A stretch of 64,000 nucleotides of DNA, taken from Enterococcus sp. 5H. Lineage in GTDB: Bacteria; Bacillota; Bacilli; Lactobacillales; Enterococcaceae. A program made the position numbers and the translations under genes. Positions 19,083 through 28,182 of the stretch are shown here, piece by piece (position 1 is the stretch's first letter; each line of letters begins with the position of its first letter). The notes below the pieces were generated by a model that saw only the letters and a program-made list of their open reading frames with translations, did not search any database and had not been told where the DNA came from. The DNA is taken from the NCBI RefSeq assembly GCF_028128615.1, contig NZ_AMDP01000005.1, forward strand, positions 54,375 through 118,374. The letters are read 5' to 3'.

Positions 19083-19979
19083 ATGAAGATCTTAACTTTA
19101 AATACTCACAGTTGGTTAGAAGATCAACCTTTAGAAAAATTAAACCAGCTAACTGAACAAATTATTAAGGAAGAGTACGCATTAATCGCTTTGCAAGAAG
19201 TGAATCAACGTATGGACAGTTTGCCTGTCATTTCAAATCATGGTTTCCACCCAACAGAAAATCAATTATCAATCCACGAAGATAATTTTGCATACTTACT
19301 TGTTCAACAATTAAAAAAACGAGGGCATCACTATCACTGGAGTTGGGCATACAACCATATTGGCTATTCTATTTATCATGAAGGCGTGGCATTACTTTCC
19401 AAATATCCAATTACCCCAAGAGCAATTACCGTTTCAGAAGAACAAGATCCAGCTGACTATCGTAGAAGGGTAATGTTGATCGGGCAAACACAACTTGGAG
19501 ATAAAACAATTACCGCTTTAAGTTGTCACTATTCATGGTGGACAGAAGCTGGCGGTTTCGCTCACGAATGGCAGCAGACAGAGCAATTTTTACAAAAAAG
19601 CACTGAACCTTTATTAATTATGGGTGATTTCAACAACGCAGTTACAGCAAAACATACAGGTTATGAGTTAGTAACCAATAGTCCGTTAAAACTTCAAGAT
19701 AGCTTCATAGCTGCGGATACGAATATTGGTGAACACACGATCGAAAAAGCGATTGATGGCTGGGGAGAGAATCAGGAAAAATTGCGGATTGATTATATTT
19801 TCACTTCAGATGATTTCAACATTTCAACATATGAAATAGTCTTCGATGGAAAAAAAACACCAATAATCAGCGATCATCTTGGCGTTTCCGCAACGATTCA
19901 ATATAAATATGATAGCAACATTTCTGTAACTACTAAAGAAAACCCGAACTCAGAACTCCTTAGTACGCAAACTGACTAA
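19083..19979 (+). CDS. mapP: Maltose-6'-phosphate phosphatase MapP (EEP superfamily)
   Basis: A 298-aa metal-dependent phosphatase of the endonuclease/exonuclease/phosphatase fold. It shows the expected blocks: LNTHSWLED, ALQEVNQ, EGVALLSKYPI, LSCHYSWW, IMGDFNNA, RIDYIFTS and the terminal ISDHLGV. Directly downstream of malT, it fits MapP, which in E. faecalis strips phosphate from PTS-imported maltose-6'-phosphate so that MalP can use maltose. CAGGAGG lies 7 nt before the ATG. General EEP activity is certain; the substrate is inferred from context. Confidence 0.88.
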   Translation: MKILTLNTHSWLEDQPLEKLNQLTEQIIKEEYALIALQEVNQRMDSLPVISNHGFHPTENQLSIHEDNFAYLLVQQLKKRGHHYHWSWAYNHIGYSIYHEGVALLSKYPITPRAITVSEEQDPADYRRRVMLIGQTQLGDKTITALSCHYSWWTEAGGFAHEWQQTEQFLQKSTEPLLIMGDFNNAVTAKHTGYELVTNSPLKLQDSFIAADTNIGEHTIEKAIDGWGENQEKLRIDYIFTSDDFNISTYEIVFDGKKTPIISDHLGVSATIQYKYDSNISVTTKENPNSELLSTQTD

Positions 19980-20080
19980 CTTATTCCAGTTCATTTTTTT
20001 GAAAAAAACAGCTAAACTTTGCTAAACTTATAACAGGAAGCGTTTCAAGGTAAATTTTTTTCTGAAAGCAGGAACTTAAT

Positions 20081-20716
20081 ATGAAGATAGTCATTTTTGG
20101 AGGCAGTGGTTTTATTGGTCAAAAATTAGCTGAAGAACTCGTTAACAGAGGTCACCATGTCAGTAGTATTTCCCGCAGTGGAAAACCAGCTGATTTAACT
20201 ACTCCTTGGAGTCAAAAAGTTGAGTGGATTCATTCGGATATTTTAAATGACACTGCTTGGCAAGATACCATAGCTACTTCCGACTGGGTTATCGATACCA
20301 TCGGAATTCTTTTTGAAAAACCACAAAAAAATATTACCTATGATCGGTTTATTATAGAACCCGTACGGATTCTTTTACATTATTTAACCCAAACAAATAG
20401 CCGAGCAAAATTACTTTTCCTTTCAGCTAACACTGCGCCACTACTCTTAAAAAAATACATGAATGCGAAACTTTCTGCTGAAGAATTAATTAAGGAACAA
20501 AGTCCGCGCAACCTGATTGTTTACCCTAGTCTAGTAGTCGATCATGAACGGCCTTTTTCCATGATTAGTGCTAAATCAATTCGATTTAGCAAAAAAATCC
20601 CCGGATTACGCCAACTTGTTAAAGGTTATGATCCGATATCTAGACAAACGTTAGCAATCGAAATTGCAAATGTTATCGAAGGAAAAAGCTCTGTTTATAC
20701 CAAACGGCGACAATAG
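20081..20716 (+). CDS. NAD(P)-dependent epimerase/dehydratase-like (atypical SDR) protein
   Basis: A 211-aa Rossmann-fold protein with an N-terminal dinucleotide motif GGSGFIGQKLAEEL (residues 7-20), a DTIG segment, and LFLSANTAP in place of the usual catalytic SSxxxYG area. A Tyr/Lys dyad is not obvious, as in NmrA/NDUFA9-like atypical SDRs, which often bind NAD(P) without classical catalysis. It is short for the extended SDR class. It is not clearly part of the mal operon: about 100 nt separate it from mapP. Function unknown. Confidence 0.7.
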   Translation: MKIVIFGGSGFIGQKLAEELVNRGHHVSSISRSGKPADLTTPWSQKVEWIHSDILNDTAWQDTIATSDWVIDTIGILFEKPQKNITYDRFIIEPVRILLHYLTQTNSRAKLLFLSANTAPLLLKKYMNAKLSAEELIKEQSPRNLIVYPSLVVDHERPFSMISAKSIRFSKKIPGLRQLVKGYDPISRQTLAIEIANVIEGKSSVYTKRRQ

Positions 20717-20744
20717 TGTGCAGTACTTCAGGCATAAATTCTAA

Positions 20745-20810
20745 TAAAAAATAAGAACACCTTTACTAAGATAAATTGACTAAACAAATAAATTAGTAGG
20801 GTGTTCTTAT
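20745..20810 (-). terminator. Long hairpin / terminator downstream of the Ig-like gene
   Basis: ATAAGAACACC (20751-20761) pairs perfectly with GGTGTTCTTAT (20800-20810), extended by TACTAA/TTAGTA inside. A T-run follows on the minus strand. The large loop and 11-bp outer arms could also be an IS end remnant. Confidence 0.55.
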
Positions 20811-21056
20811 AATTGGAGCATAAATCAATCAAATGATTCTTCCTTGGTTGATTCATACTCTAAAAGCAATTGCTAATCTTCGTTTGTTTTTATATATTAG
20901 GAAACATCTAGAAAGATAATAGCGCTGGAACCTAACAAATCATTACTAAATCTAACCAAATGAGACCAGTTAGTCAACATAACAATTTCAAAAAACTGTC
21001 TTAGAAACTAAGTATAATTGATTGCCACTTACTATTTCTCTTAAAATCCATTCAAT
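20811..21056. other. Gene-free stretch before the Ig-like gene
   Basis: No complete reading frame. A few codons after the hairpin (from TTG at 20814) run into a stop at once, so any former gene here is decayed. Nothing else recognised. Confidence 0.35.
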
Positions 21057-21851
21057 TTATCTAGACATACTAGGCTCCACTATAACATTTCTGTTAGCGC
21101 TAGTTGTTAACCTTGTAACAGGATCAGTAACAGAATACGTTAAATTATACAGTCCTGGAATATCTGTATTAACTGTTCCAGTTACACTGATTTGTGACGT
21201 TATGTTACTTCCGCCAGCGCCTACTGCCGTCACTCCATCCATCGGATCGAACGAAGTTCCTTGATCAATCATTACATCTTGCACGCCTCTCAATTGTGGT
21301 GCGGATGCATTTATATTCTGATTAATCATAAGCGTTCGAAAATCTAATGATTTCCCAAATTTACCTACCAATTCAACCTCAACTCTGTCTCCTGCGGCAA
21401 ACAAGTAGTCTCTATTAAAATTAATTCTTGCAAGACCTGAGGCATCTAGTAACCCAGGCGAACGTTGCAGTGATACTGTTCCATTATTAATTACACGCCC
21501 GTTTCGGATATGTCTCCACCTCACCGTCTCGCCTTTAAAATACATACAAGTACCTACATATATCGTTGGCGGATTATTCCTCTCGAAATAAAGTGTTCTA
21601 ATTCTATTTAGTGACATTCGAGCTGCAACTTCTTCACTGTCTAACGTTGCATCATCTAACCCTATTATCTCTTCAGCAGCATCACTTGAGCTTTCAACGC
21701 TTTCTTCAGCAAATACTGGTGCAATTCCGCTCAGTAAAGAACCTCCCAGTAAAAAGATAATTGATGTAAAATGAATAAGTTTTCTAATATTAATATTGAT
21801 AACACAACTCCTCCTTTTGAAATAGTAAAAATAGTTTTTATATCTATGCAT
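21057..21851 (-). CDS. Secreted Ig-like (DUF5011-type) surface protein, short paralogue
   Basis: Secreted protein with a signal peptide (hydrophobic FTSIIFLLGGSLLSGIAPVFA, cleavage after FA), a linker, an N-terminal domain (NNPPTIYVGT...ETVRWRHIRNG) and one C-terminal bacterial Ig-like domain (VQDVMIDQGTSFDPMDGVTA to VIVEP). The longer paralogue is at 31423-32604. The start is uncertain. ATG at 21851 has no ribosome binding site. A strong GGAGG (21810-21814) sits 9 nt before codon ATC at 21800, exactly where the paralogue has its TTG start, so translation may begin at a non-canonical codon or be impaired. No LPXTG or WxL motif, so how it is retained is unclear. It lies 194 nt after the last WxL-operon gene. 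Confidence 0.7.
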   Translation of the reverse strand: MHRYKNYFYYFKRRSCVININIRKLIHFTSIIFLLGGSLLSGIAPVFAEESVESSSDAAEEIIGLDDATLDSEEVAARMSLNRIRTLYFERNNPPTIYVGTCMYFKGETVRWRHIRNGRVINNGTVSLQRSPGLLDASGLARINFNRDYLFAAGDRVEVELVGKFGKSLDFRTLMINQNINASAPQLRGVQDVMIDQGTSFDPMDGVTAVGAGGSNITSQISVTGTVNTDIPGLYNLTYSVTDPVTRLTTSANRNVIVEPSMSR

Positions 21852-22045
21852 TTATAACTTTTCAATACGAAAATTAAGAGCAGAGACAATCAATAAGACA
21901 ATTTTGCGAGATTGTTATGCTGACTAACTAGTCTCATTTTTTTTAAGTAACGTTCACAGAAACATTCTTTTCTAATCTAGATAACCTAATAATTCCATCG
22001 AAAGATATAGAAGTTTGTTGATGTACTATCAATCTTCATTTCAGA

Positions 22046-22714
22046 TTATCTTTCTTCTGAAAAGACGTCTTCATTCACTTTATAATATACAAAAGTAGCT
22101 TGCTCATATTTTTGCACTTTAGTGATATCTTTTAAAAATTCTTCTACTAATTCTGGGTTGCCATAGAAATTTTTAATTTGAGTACTGACATTCATCCCTA
22201 ATTGCTTGGTTGCGTTGTAATAGCGATTTAAGGTCAGTTGACCTTCTTCGGAATTTAAGTTGTTGGCTTTTTTTGTTCCGTAGCTGGCCATTGCTGTTGC
22301 TAGATAGCGGATATTTTGTTGCAGTTTTTCTTCCTCGTCTCCTTGATCTCGTGCTAAAATTAATTGTTCTTCAAAATCTCGGAGAAGATAATAACCTCGA
22401 ATCACCGAATCAGAATCATCTGCGCTTAAGTTCATAGCTTGATAGTAGGAAATGTAGGCGGATGTACCTGAAAAAGTCAGAGTTAAAATTATCAGCCAGA
22501 CAATCCAGATTAAGTTTTTCTTTTTCTTTCGTTGGTATTCTTTTCGTTGCATCGCTATTTTTTTGTTTTTCTTTTTATTCTTAATTTTTTTCCTCGATAA
22601 TTTGGTCAGCTTTTTTCGTTGAACAACATACTGGATGAAAAAAAAGAATATCCCAAGGAAAGAAAGGGTGGCAGCCGCAACACCGCCTATAAAAATGGTT
22701 TCTAAAATAGACAT
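22046..22714 (-). CDS. Membrane protein of the WxL operon, unknown function
   Basis: A 222-aa protein with a membrane helix at about 4-30, a very basic cytoplasmic stretch (RKKLTKLSRKKIKNKKKNKK, about 33-52), a second helix at about 68-92, and an extracytoplasmic C-terminal domain of about 130 residues with helical character. It follows the DUF916/DUF3324 gene by 11 nt, with GGGGCTGAG as ribosome binding site, so it belongs to the WxL transcript. No catalytic motif. It may help membrane assembly of the surface complex (inference from position). Confidence 0.7.
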   Translation of the reverse strand: MSILETIFIGGVAAATLSFLGIFFFFIQYVVQRKKLTKLSRKKIKNKKKNKKIAMQRKEYQRKKKKNLIWIVWLIILTLTFSGTSAYISYYQAMNLSADDSDSVIRGYYLLRDFEEQLILARDQGDEEEKLQQNIRYLATAMASYGTKKANNLNSEEGQLTLNRYYNATKQLGMNVSTQIKNFYGNPELVEEFLKDITKVQKYEQATFVYYKVNEDVFSEER

Positions 22715-22725
22715 TGTCTCAGCCC

Positions 22726-23859
22726 CTATTCACCCAGTAGTCGTTTTTTCCCTTTGCTTTGGCTTGCTTTTTTCTTTTTGTTAACTTTCTTTTCTTCTAA
22801 TTCTTTTTGTTGTTTCTTTTTACGAAGGTACGTCATAATCCCGAAAATCATCCCGATGATTAGTAAAACAGCTCCAACAATCAGCGCAATTAGCTGCCAG
22901 TTCAGTCCTTTTTCCTGCACCAAACCAACATCTCGTTCGTTAAATTTATCCGCATCTTCTTGGGTGATTTCAAATTCTTCTGTCCATGCCCATTTTTGAT
23001 CACCCGAAGTGATTAAAATGTTCGCGACATAGGTTCCCGAAACCATTCGTTCACCGTTCATGCTAATGGGAAATTGAATAAATGAATTTGGTGCCATACG
23101 CATCGCTGTTTGTTTTCGCTCGTATAAAACAGTGTCGTTTCCTTTGGCATTGATTTGGGTTTCAACCGTCATATTGTTCAAAAATGCTGGGATGATATTG
23201 GAGAAATCAACGAAAATGGCATTTCGGTAATTGCTTTGACCAGCAAATACCTGGTTTAATTTCAAATTTGGTGTTAACTTACCCTCGGATTCTTGAAGTA
23301 ACATCGCAATAACATAGGCATATTGATTAATAATTCTAGAGCCGCCTTCGTCCGAGATATTATCCTCTTGATTGACTTTCATTAGTTGAATACCACCAGC
23401 GATTACACCTTCGATACCTGTTTCCGGCATTTTGATTTGTAGTTCAAGCGTTTTTGTTTCGCCCGCTTCTAAGTCAACGAATTCTGGCCCTGTTACAATA
23501 TCAGCAAAATCAAATTTTAGAGATTCATCGTTTTCGATGTCGGAATCTCCATATTCAATGACACCATTTTGATTGGTTACCGCACCGTTTAGTCCAACAT
23601 TGACTGTTAGTTTTTCTTCACTCGGGTTGGTCAAGGTCACGTTTATAGTTTGTTCCTGGCCTTTAGCCATTTTTAGTTTGTAATAGCCAATGTTGTCTTC
23701 CATTTGATTATCCGGAAAGTGGACTCTATAGGTAAATCCCGTCGCCCCAGCAAGATCATCATTATCATCAGCATGTGCTGTGTTTGTAAAAAGGACACTC
23801 GGCAGAAGCATCAATACAATTAATGAAATAATTTCTATTACGTTTATTCTTTTTTTCAT
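22726..23859 (-). CDS. DUF916/DUF3324 WxL-interacting cell-surface protein
   Basis: A 377-aa protein with a signal peptide (ending NTAHA). A DUF916 domain (about 40-165, FTYRVHFPDNQ through GIEGVIAGGIQLM) and a DUF3324 domain (about 175-310) follow. The C-terminal membrane helix (WQLIALIVGAVLLIIGMIFGI) ends in a Lys-rich tail. Proteins of this build accompany WxL proteins in Gram-positive surface clusters and bind peptidoglycan and WxL partners (family knowledge). It sits between the WxL genes and the membrane-protein gene, behind an attenuator-like hairpin that may lower its expression relative to the WxL proteins. Confidence 0.92.
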   Translation of the reverse strand: MKKRINVIEIISLIVLMLLPSVLFTNTAHADDNDDLAGATGFTYRVHFPDNQMEDNIGYYKLKMAKGQEQTINVTLTNPSEEKLTVNVGLNGAVTNQNGVIEYGDSDIENDESLKFDFADIVTGPEFVDLEAGETKTLELQIKMPETGIEGVIAGGIQLMKVNQEDNISDEGGSRIINQYAYVIAMLLQESEGKLTPNLKLNQVFAGQSNYRNAIFVDFSNIIPAFLNNMTVETQINAKGNDTVLYERKQTAMRMAPNSFIQFPISMNGERMVSGTYVANILITSGDQKWAWTEEFEITQEDADKFNERDVGLVQEKGLNWQLIALIVGAVLLIIGMIFGIMTYLRKKKQQKELEEKKVNKKKKASQSKGKKRLLGE

Positions 23860-23914
23860 GTTTATAACCTCATGTCTTTTTATTTTTTCTATGTATGGGA
23901 AAAATTATTTTTTT

Positions 23915-23946
23915 AAAAGCAAGCTGGCGAGAAATCTCGTCAGCTT
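23915..23946 (-). terminator. Attenuator-like hairpin inside the WxL operon
   Basis: AAGCTGGCGAGA / TCTCGTCAGCTT (23921-23946): a 12-bp stem with one G-U pair and a 2-nt loop, followed on the minus strand by a weak CTTTT tract. It lies just after the 263-aa WxL gene. Confidence 0.6.
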
Positions 23947-23972
23947 ACTTTAGGAAAAGCTGCAATAATGAA

Positions 23973-24764
23973 TTAAGCTTCTGTATCGTCTTCGTCTGCA
24001 GTCGGTGCTGCTACAACTTTCCACGTTACTTTCGCTACATAATCGTCTTCAGCCATGTTTGAAGCAGTTGCTGCTGGAACTGTTAGTTTTACTGAGTTCG
24101 CATCTGTTTCGTTTCTGCTGTCACCAAAAGCCATGATGTAACGACCCTTTCCTTCTTCCTTATCTTGGTCTGCAGTTACAACTGCGACAGCATCATTACT
24201 TTCAGTTAATTGGAATGCTCCTGTGCTTGATGGAATTACGTTTGTGTTATCACCTTGTGCTGCTATAAATCCATTACTGAAGTTAATGGTTGAACCCGTT
24301 AATTTATTTGTGTCTTTTCCTGTAAATTGTTGTGTCATTTGTGCTGTTACTGTATAACCAAACGTTCCTCCAGCACGAACATCACGCCATTGAACATACG
24401 CTCCACGTGTTGTTGCATTATCGCCTTCACCAAACATCATTGGTGATGCAAATGCAGTTACTTCATTCGCAGATGTTTTGATTGTGCCAAATTCTAAGTT
24501 TGTTACTTTTTCAATCATTAATGGTCCACGATCTGGATTTGTAATTTCATCTGGCCCTTCTGGATTGGGTTCTGGTAAAGTCTCTCCTGGTTCTTCCGGA
24601 TCAACGGTGTCTATCTCTTCATCGGGATCTGTTCCACCTTCTTCAACAGTTACTGTACCTGTTGAATCTAGTTCTGTTGCATCCGCTAATGCTACTGTCG
24701 GTGCTAATGCTCCGATTGTTAGGGCAGCGACGATCGCTGCTGATGATAATGTTGTGAATTTCAT
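23973..24764 (-). CDS. WxL-family surface protein with altered motifs (263 aa)
   Basis: Secreted cell-wall protein with a signal peptide (ending VALADA), an acidic Pro/Glu-rich linker (DPDEEIDTVDPEEPGETLPE) and a C-terminal WxL domain. The domain is clear from its order (VTNLEFGTIKTS, WRDVRAGG, SNGFIAAQ, GRYIMAFG, then a beta-strand end). Both signature sites deviate: the proximal site reads GYTV (Tyr for Trp) and the distal one WKV. WxL domains bind peptidoglycan non-covalently. GGAGG precedes the ATG. It is followed by an attenuator hairpin, often a sign of a highly expressed structural subunit. Confidence 0.88.
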   Translation of the reverse strand: MKFTTLSSAAIVAALTIGALAPTVALADATELDSTGTVTVEEGGTDPDEEIDTVDPEEPGETLPEPNPEGPDEITNPDRGPLMIEKVTNLEFGTIKTSANEVTAFASPMMFGEGDNATTRGAYVQWRDVRAGGTFGYTVTAQMTQQFTGKDTNKLTGSTINFSNGFIAAQGDNTNVIPSSTGAFQLTESNDAVAVVTADQDKEEGKGRYIMAFGDSRNETDANSVKLTVPAATASNMAEDDYVAKVTWKVVAAPTADEDDTEA

Positions 24765-24836
24765 AATGTGTTTCCTCCTAGTGTGTTTGTGTATAATTTA
24801 TTTGATAACCTGGACGAATCCAGAAGTATCACAAGT

Positions 24837-25640
24837 TTAAGGTAACTCGGCTAATATCCAAGTTATTTCTGTTGCGTATTGTACCGGGTAGATTTTTGTT
24901 GCAGTTGGAATGGTTAAACTGATGGCTGAATTATGATACGCCGGTTTACCGGAAAACTCATCCCTCACAGCATTTCCTGCTGCATCTACCACTGGTGACA
25001 AAGTGTTTTCCATGTTGTTACTGTTGGTTTCAGAAGCACCGAAGGCAATCGTCCAGACGCCACGGCCATTTCCAGCTGTCGCTGTGGCTAATTCGTAGGC
25101 TGTGCCAATCGAATTTAAGGCAATCGTTTCTCGAGTCACCGTTGGTGAACCGCTGTTGCCACTGCTGTTAGCCCAGCCTTTATCTAAGGAAAGGACCGCA
25201 CCACTTAGTTCTTGTTCGCTGGCTTCTTGAATCACCGTGTTTCGAAACTGGTGATTTTGCTTCACTTGAAGTGTCCAGCCCGTTGAGACTGTTCGTTGAT
25301 CGGTAATTTGGATATAACTACCTCTTGGCCCTGTATCTCCTAAAAATTGTTGGGCTAATACAGGATAAGTGCGGTTGGCACCTATTAATTTGGCTCGTCC
25401 AAAGTCAAGAGATGATACATAATCGATACGAAGTGGGCCGTCCGTAGAAGGTCCTTCTCCTGGATCAGCGATATCATCAGGATTTTCTGGATCCACAGGA
25501 AAAGATTCACCACCAACCACATTGACACTACCGGATTGATCCAAACTCTTAGATTCTGCCTCGCCTATTGAGATGAAAAATAAAGTCCCTAGCCAAATGA
25601 GCAAACCACTGGTTACTGAAACAAAAAATCGTTTCTTCAT
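24837..25640 (-). CDS. WxL-family surface protein (267 aa)
   Basis: Secreted WxL protein with a signal peptide (ending ISIGEA), a short acidic linker with PENPDDIADPGEGPST, then the WxL domain with canonical proximal GWTL (TGWTLQVKQ) and distal TWIL near the C-terminus (EITWILAELP). It has the same domain layout as the 263-aa neighbour, so the pair arose by duplication. The ATG abuts the TAG stop of the LPXTG gene, with AAAGGAGG upstream, indicating tight translational coupling. Confidence 0.92.
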   Translation of the reverse strand: MKKRFFVSVTSGLLIWLGTLFFISIGEAESKSLDQSGSVNVVGGESFPVDPENPDDIADPGEGPSTDGPLRIDYVSSLDFGRAKLIGANRTYPVLAQQFLGDTGPRGSYIQITDQRTVSTGWTLQVKQNHQFRNTVIQEASEQELSGAVLSLDKGWANSSGNSGSPTVTRETIALNSIGTAYELATATAGNGRGVWTIAFGASETNSNNMENTLSPVVDAAGNAVRDEFSGKPAYHNSAISLTIPTATKIYPVQYATEITWILAELP

Positions 25641-25979
25641 CTACTTTTCCTCCTTTATCTTTTTCCAGATAAACCAGAGAAGTAGAAACAACATACCTAA
25701 TCCAACCAGCCCAAAGCGTTGAATCATCTCACCAGTACTCGGTAATCGACCAACTGATTCTGGATTTTTCTCTGTCGCTGAAGAACCGAAATCACTAGAC
25801 GACTGCTGAGTCTCATCCTTATCAGAAACATTTTCAACTTCATAAAAAGAGATATTCCCGCCATTAGAAACTTGTCCGCCAGTTCCTTCAGTTGCACAAG
25901 TAACTACTGGTATCATTGCTAGGCTAAATATCCCTAACAAAGAGCAGAAAAATAATCGCATCCGGTTCTTTTTTATCAT
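25641..25979 (-). CDS. Small LPXTG cell-wall protein of the WxL operon
   Basis: A 112-aa protein with an N-terminal signal peptide (about 1-29), a short Ser/Gln/Asp-rich middle and a complete sorting signal: LPSTGE, a hydrophobic helix (FGLVGLGMLFLLLWFIW) and a basic tail KKIKEEK. Sortase A, encoded at 55569-56306, is the likely anchoring enzyme. Small LPXTG proteins recur in WxL clusters, presumably as the covalent anchor of the complex (inference). Its ribosome binding site overlaps the stop of the upstream 714-aa gene. Confidence 0.9.
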   Translation of the reverse strand: MIKKNRMRLFFCSLLGIFSLAMIPVVTCATEGTGGQVSNGGNISFYEVENVSDKDETQQSSSDFGSSATEKNPESVGRLPSTGEMIQRFGLVGLGMLFLLLWFIWKKIKEEK

Positions 25980-25991
25980 TTCCCACTCCTC

Positions 25992-28136
25992 CTAAGGCTG
26001 TCCAGCCATTATTTTCCATGTAATCATTCCTGTGTAACTCCCTGTATGTAAAATATCAGATGAGTCAATTTGCAGCTTCAAACCATCAGTACCTGCTTGA
26101 GTTCCCCAGTAATTACTAATATTGAAAGTACCAGCTATACCCGCAGTGTTCGAATAAACCGTTTGTGCATTCATATCTAAAATCATTTCTTTCCCATTCG
26201 CCACATAACGTAAGGCGTTTTTTAATTCCCGTCCTTCATTATTTTTCATAGGGGTGGATAAAGTCGCTGTTAATATCCAGCCACTACTGACTCCAGCTCG
26301 CATATCTGTAACAATCAAAGGTTGGTCGATTTTTGGATCCTCCACTCGTTGGGTAGTAGCATCATAAGTCAGTGTGCCAAAATCAAAGGCAGTAGGTACA
26401 GAAGCTAACCTGAGCGTACCTTGAATCTTATATTGAACAGTTACTTCAACACTATCCAGTGCTACACTGGTTTCATTTGGCGGACGTTCTACCACTTCAT
26501 AACCTGATTGTTCTAAATTATTTAATTGGTCAATTACTTGCTGTTCCTTCGTCAGATCAACAAGATCACCTAATTGATAATTATCAATGATAATAGTATA
26601 GCCAGGTAATAATTGATCTAACTCATTGATGAATTCTACATTTAAAATAGTTTTTGACTCTACCACAGTTACAGGTACCACAATAGTATTTTGTATGCCG
26701 CTAATTTCTGATTCAATCACAACATTTACAGATGTCTCACCTGTCACATCGAAGTTTTTTTCTTCCTCGAACCCTACAACAAAAGGAGTATCGTCTGTTA
26801 GTTTATTTTCTAAATTTTTCACAAAATCTAAAGCCGAGACATCAGCTGTAGACGTACCTTGAGCTATTTCTTGGGGAACAGATTCTGCCCATGGGCGTGC
26901 CCAAGTCAGAGCATTACCTGAAACTGGATCAGATAGATAATTAGTAAAAGCTGTAATTGGAATCTCAAGGTAGTCCCCCACCAAGTAATCAGGCAATTTA
27001 GAATAATCTTTATCAAGTGCTCCTTCCAGTTCAATAACAAACGCTCTGGAACGAAGTGAAGACATCTCCTCTTTAGATAATTGAATAGCAAGCCCATCCT
27101 CTTCATAAGTTATGTCCGCAATCTTTGCCAAGTCATTCCCTTGATCGTCTTTAATAGAAATAACAGACATGTCCTTATGATGATTTGTATTATACTTTAC
27201 GTCTAACTTATAATTTCCATTCGTAACTGATCCAACATCTTGTGTAACTAAATACTTACTTTTAAATTCTTTCTCTTCTTTTATACCTTCAATCTTGGGT
27301 GAAGGAGAATTGTTATCAGGCAATACACTGGCCGCCCGTCGATTGAAGATAGGCATTATCACACCGGTAACACTTCCTAGCGGACTCGAATGAATTCCAA
27401 ATATGTACTCACCAATTTCCGGAGGTGTAAGAAGTGTCAAAGGTCGTGTATTATTGATAATTTCTATTAAATAATTAGAAGGACGTGACTGAATTACATA
27501 TTCTTCAACATCTGATGTAGGAACAACAATGCCTTTAACAGAAGATTGAGAAATTTCAAAATGAATGTTACGAGAATGCCCCCATGTCGCCCCCAAAACA
27601 ATTCCCTCTGGTAATGCGGTACCATCACTAAACTTATATTCGATAGTCATAGTCTGTGTAGGATTAATAATAGAAATATCTGGACGATTAAACCACAACC
27701 ATAAATTATCTGTATCAAATCTAAGTTGCACGCTACTAAGGCGATCTCGAATACCGAATCTCAAATTCGCCTCTATTTCTTTCCCCTCATATATGCCTAA
27801 ATTCGTTATACGCAAGGTTGAGTTTGCCGGGATTGAATAATTTAGAACAGAATTTATTTCCTGATTATTAACAAATACCTTCGTATCATCTGATCTTCCT
27901 AACATTGTAAAGGCAGCTGGAAGTATCTCTCCTCCTGTATCAACTTCTCCATTTTCATTTATAGCTATGAGTTGAGGAAAACCTTGAAGGCTTCTGGAAG
28001 ATATTTCTTCATCTATTTTGTGGTTCCTTCTTTCAATAGGCACATCTATATTTTCTGCAAATGCTGTATGTAACGTCCAAAAGAAACATGTACTTATAAA
28101 AAATATTGCCCAAAGCATAGTTTTAATCTTTTTCAT
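25992..28136 (-). CDS. Large WxL surface protein with MucBP-like domain (714 aa)
   Basis: Largest protein of the operon. After a signal peptide (ending HTAFA) and a long N-terminal region of beta-rich sequence come a possible MucBP-like segment (about 510-580, LNVEFINELDQLLPGYTII to VEVTVQYKIQG) and a C-terminal WxL domain with proximal GWIL (SGWILTATL) and distal TWKI (MITWKIMAGQP). The N-terminal region is a candidate ligand-binding adhesin domain; its target is unknown. GGAGG precedes the ATG. A candidate promoter lies in the 99-bp gap to the regulator gene. Confidence 0.88.
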   Translation of the reverse strand: MKKIKTMLWAIFFISTCFFWTLHTAFAENIDVPIERRNHKIDEEISSRSLQGFPQLIAINENGEVDTGGEILPAAFTMLGRSDDTKVFVNNQEINSVLNYSIPANSTLRITNLGIYEGKEIEANLRFGIRDRLSSVQLRFDTDNLWLWFNRPDISIINPTQTMTIEYKFSDGTALPEGIVLGATWGHSRNIHFEISQSSVKGIVVPTSDVEEYVIQSRPSNYLIEIINNTRPLTLLTPPEIGEYIFGIHSSPLGSVTGVIMPIFNRRAASVLPDNNSPSPKIEGIKEEKEFKSKYLVTQDVGSVTNGNYKLDVKYNTNHHKDMSVISIKDDQGNDLAKIADITYEEDGLAIQLSKEEMSSLRSRAFVIELEGALDKDYSKLPDYLVGDYLEIPITAFTNYLSDPVSGNALTWARPWAESVPQEIAQGTSTADVSALDFVKNLENKLTDDTPFVVGFEEEKNFDVTGETSVNVVIESEISGIQNTIVVPVTVVESKTILNVEFINELDQLLPGYTIIIDNYQLGDLVDLTKEQQVIDQLNNLEQSGYEVVERPPNETSVALDSVEVTVQYKIQGTLRLASVPTAFDFGTLTYDATTQRVEDPKIDQPLIVTDMRAGVSSGWILTATLSTPMKNNEGRELKNALRYVANGKEMILDMNAQTVYSNTAGIAGTFNISNYWGTQAGTDGLKLQIDSSDILHTGSYTGMITWKIMAGQP

Positions 28137-28182
28137 TCCTAGCCTCCTCTTCTATCGTGTCTATATTTAAAAATATTTATTT

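Noticed and set aside
20046..20059. Possible cre site before the SDR-like gene
   Set aside because: AGGAAGCGTTTCAA needs a deletion to fit the cre consensus; too weak to claim.
20751..20810. End of an IS200/IS605-type element
   Set aside because: Only a hairpin is present; no transposase remnant longer than a few codons could be recognised, so it is listed as a terminator-like hairpin.
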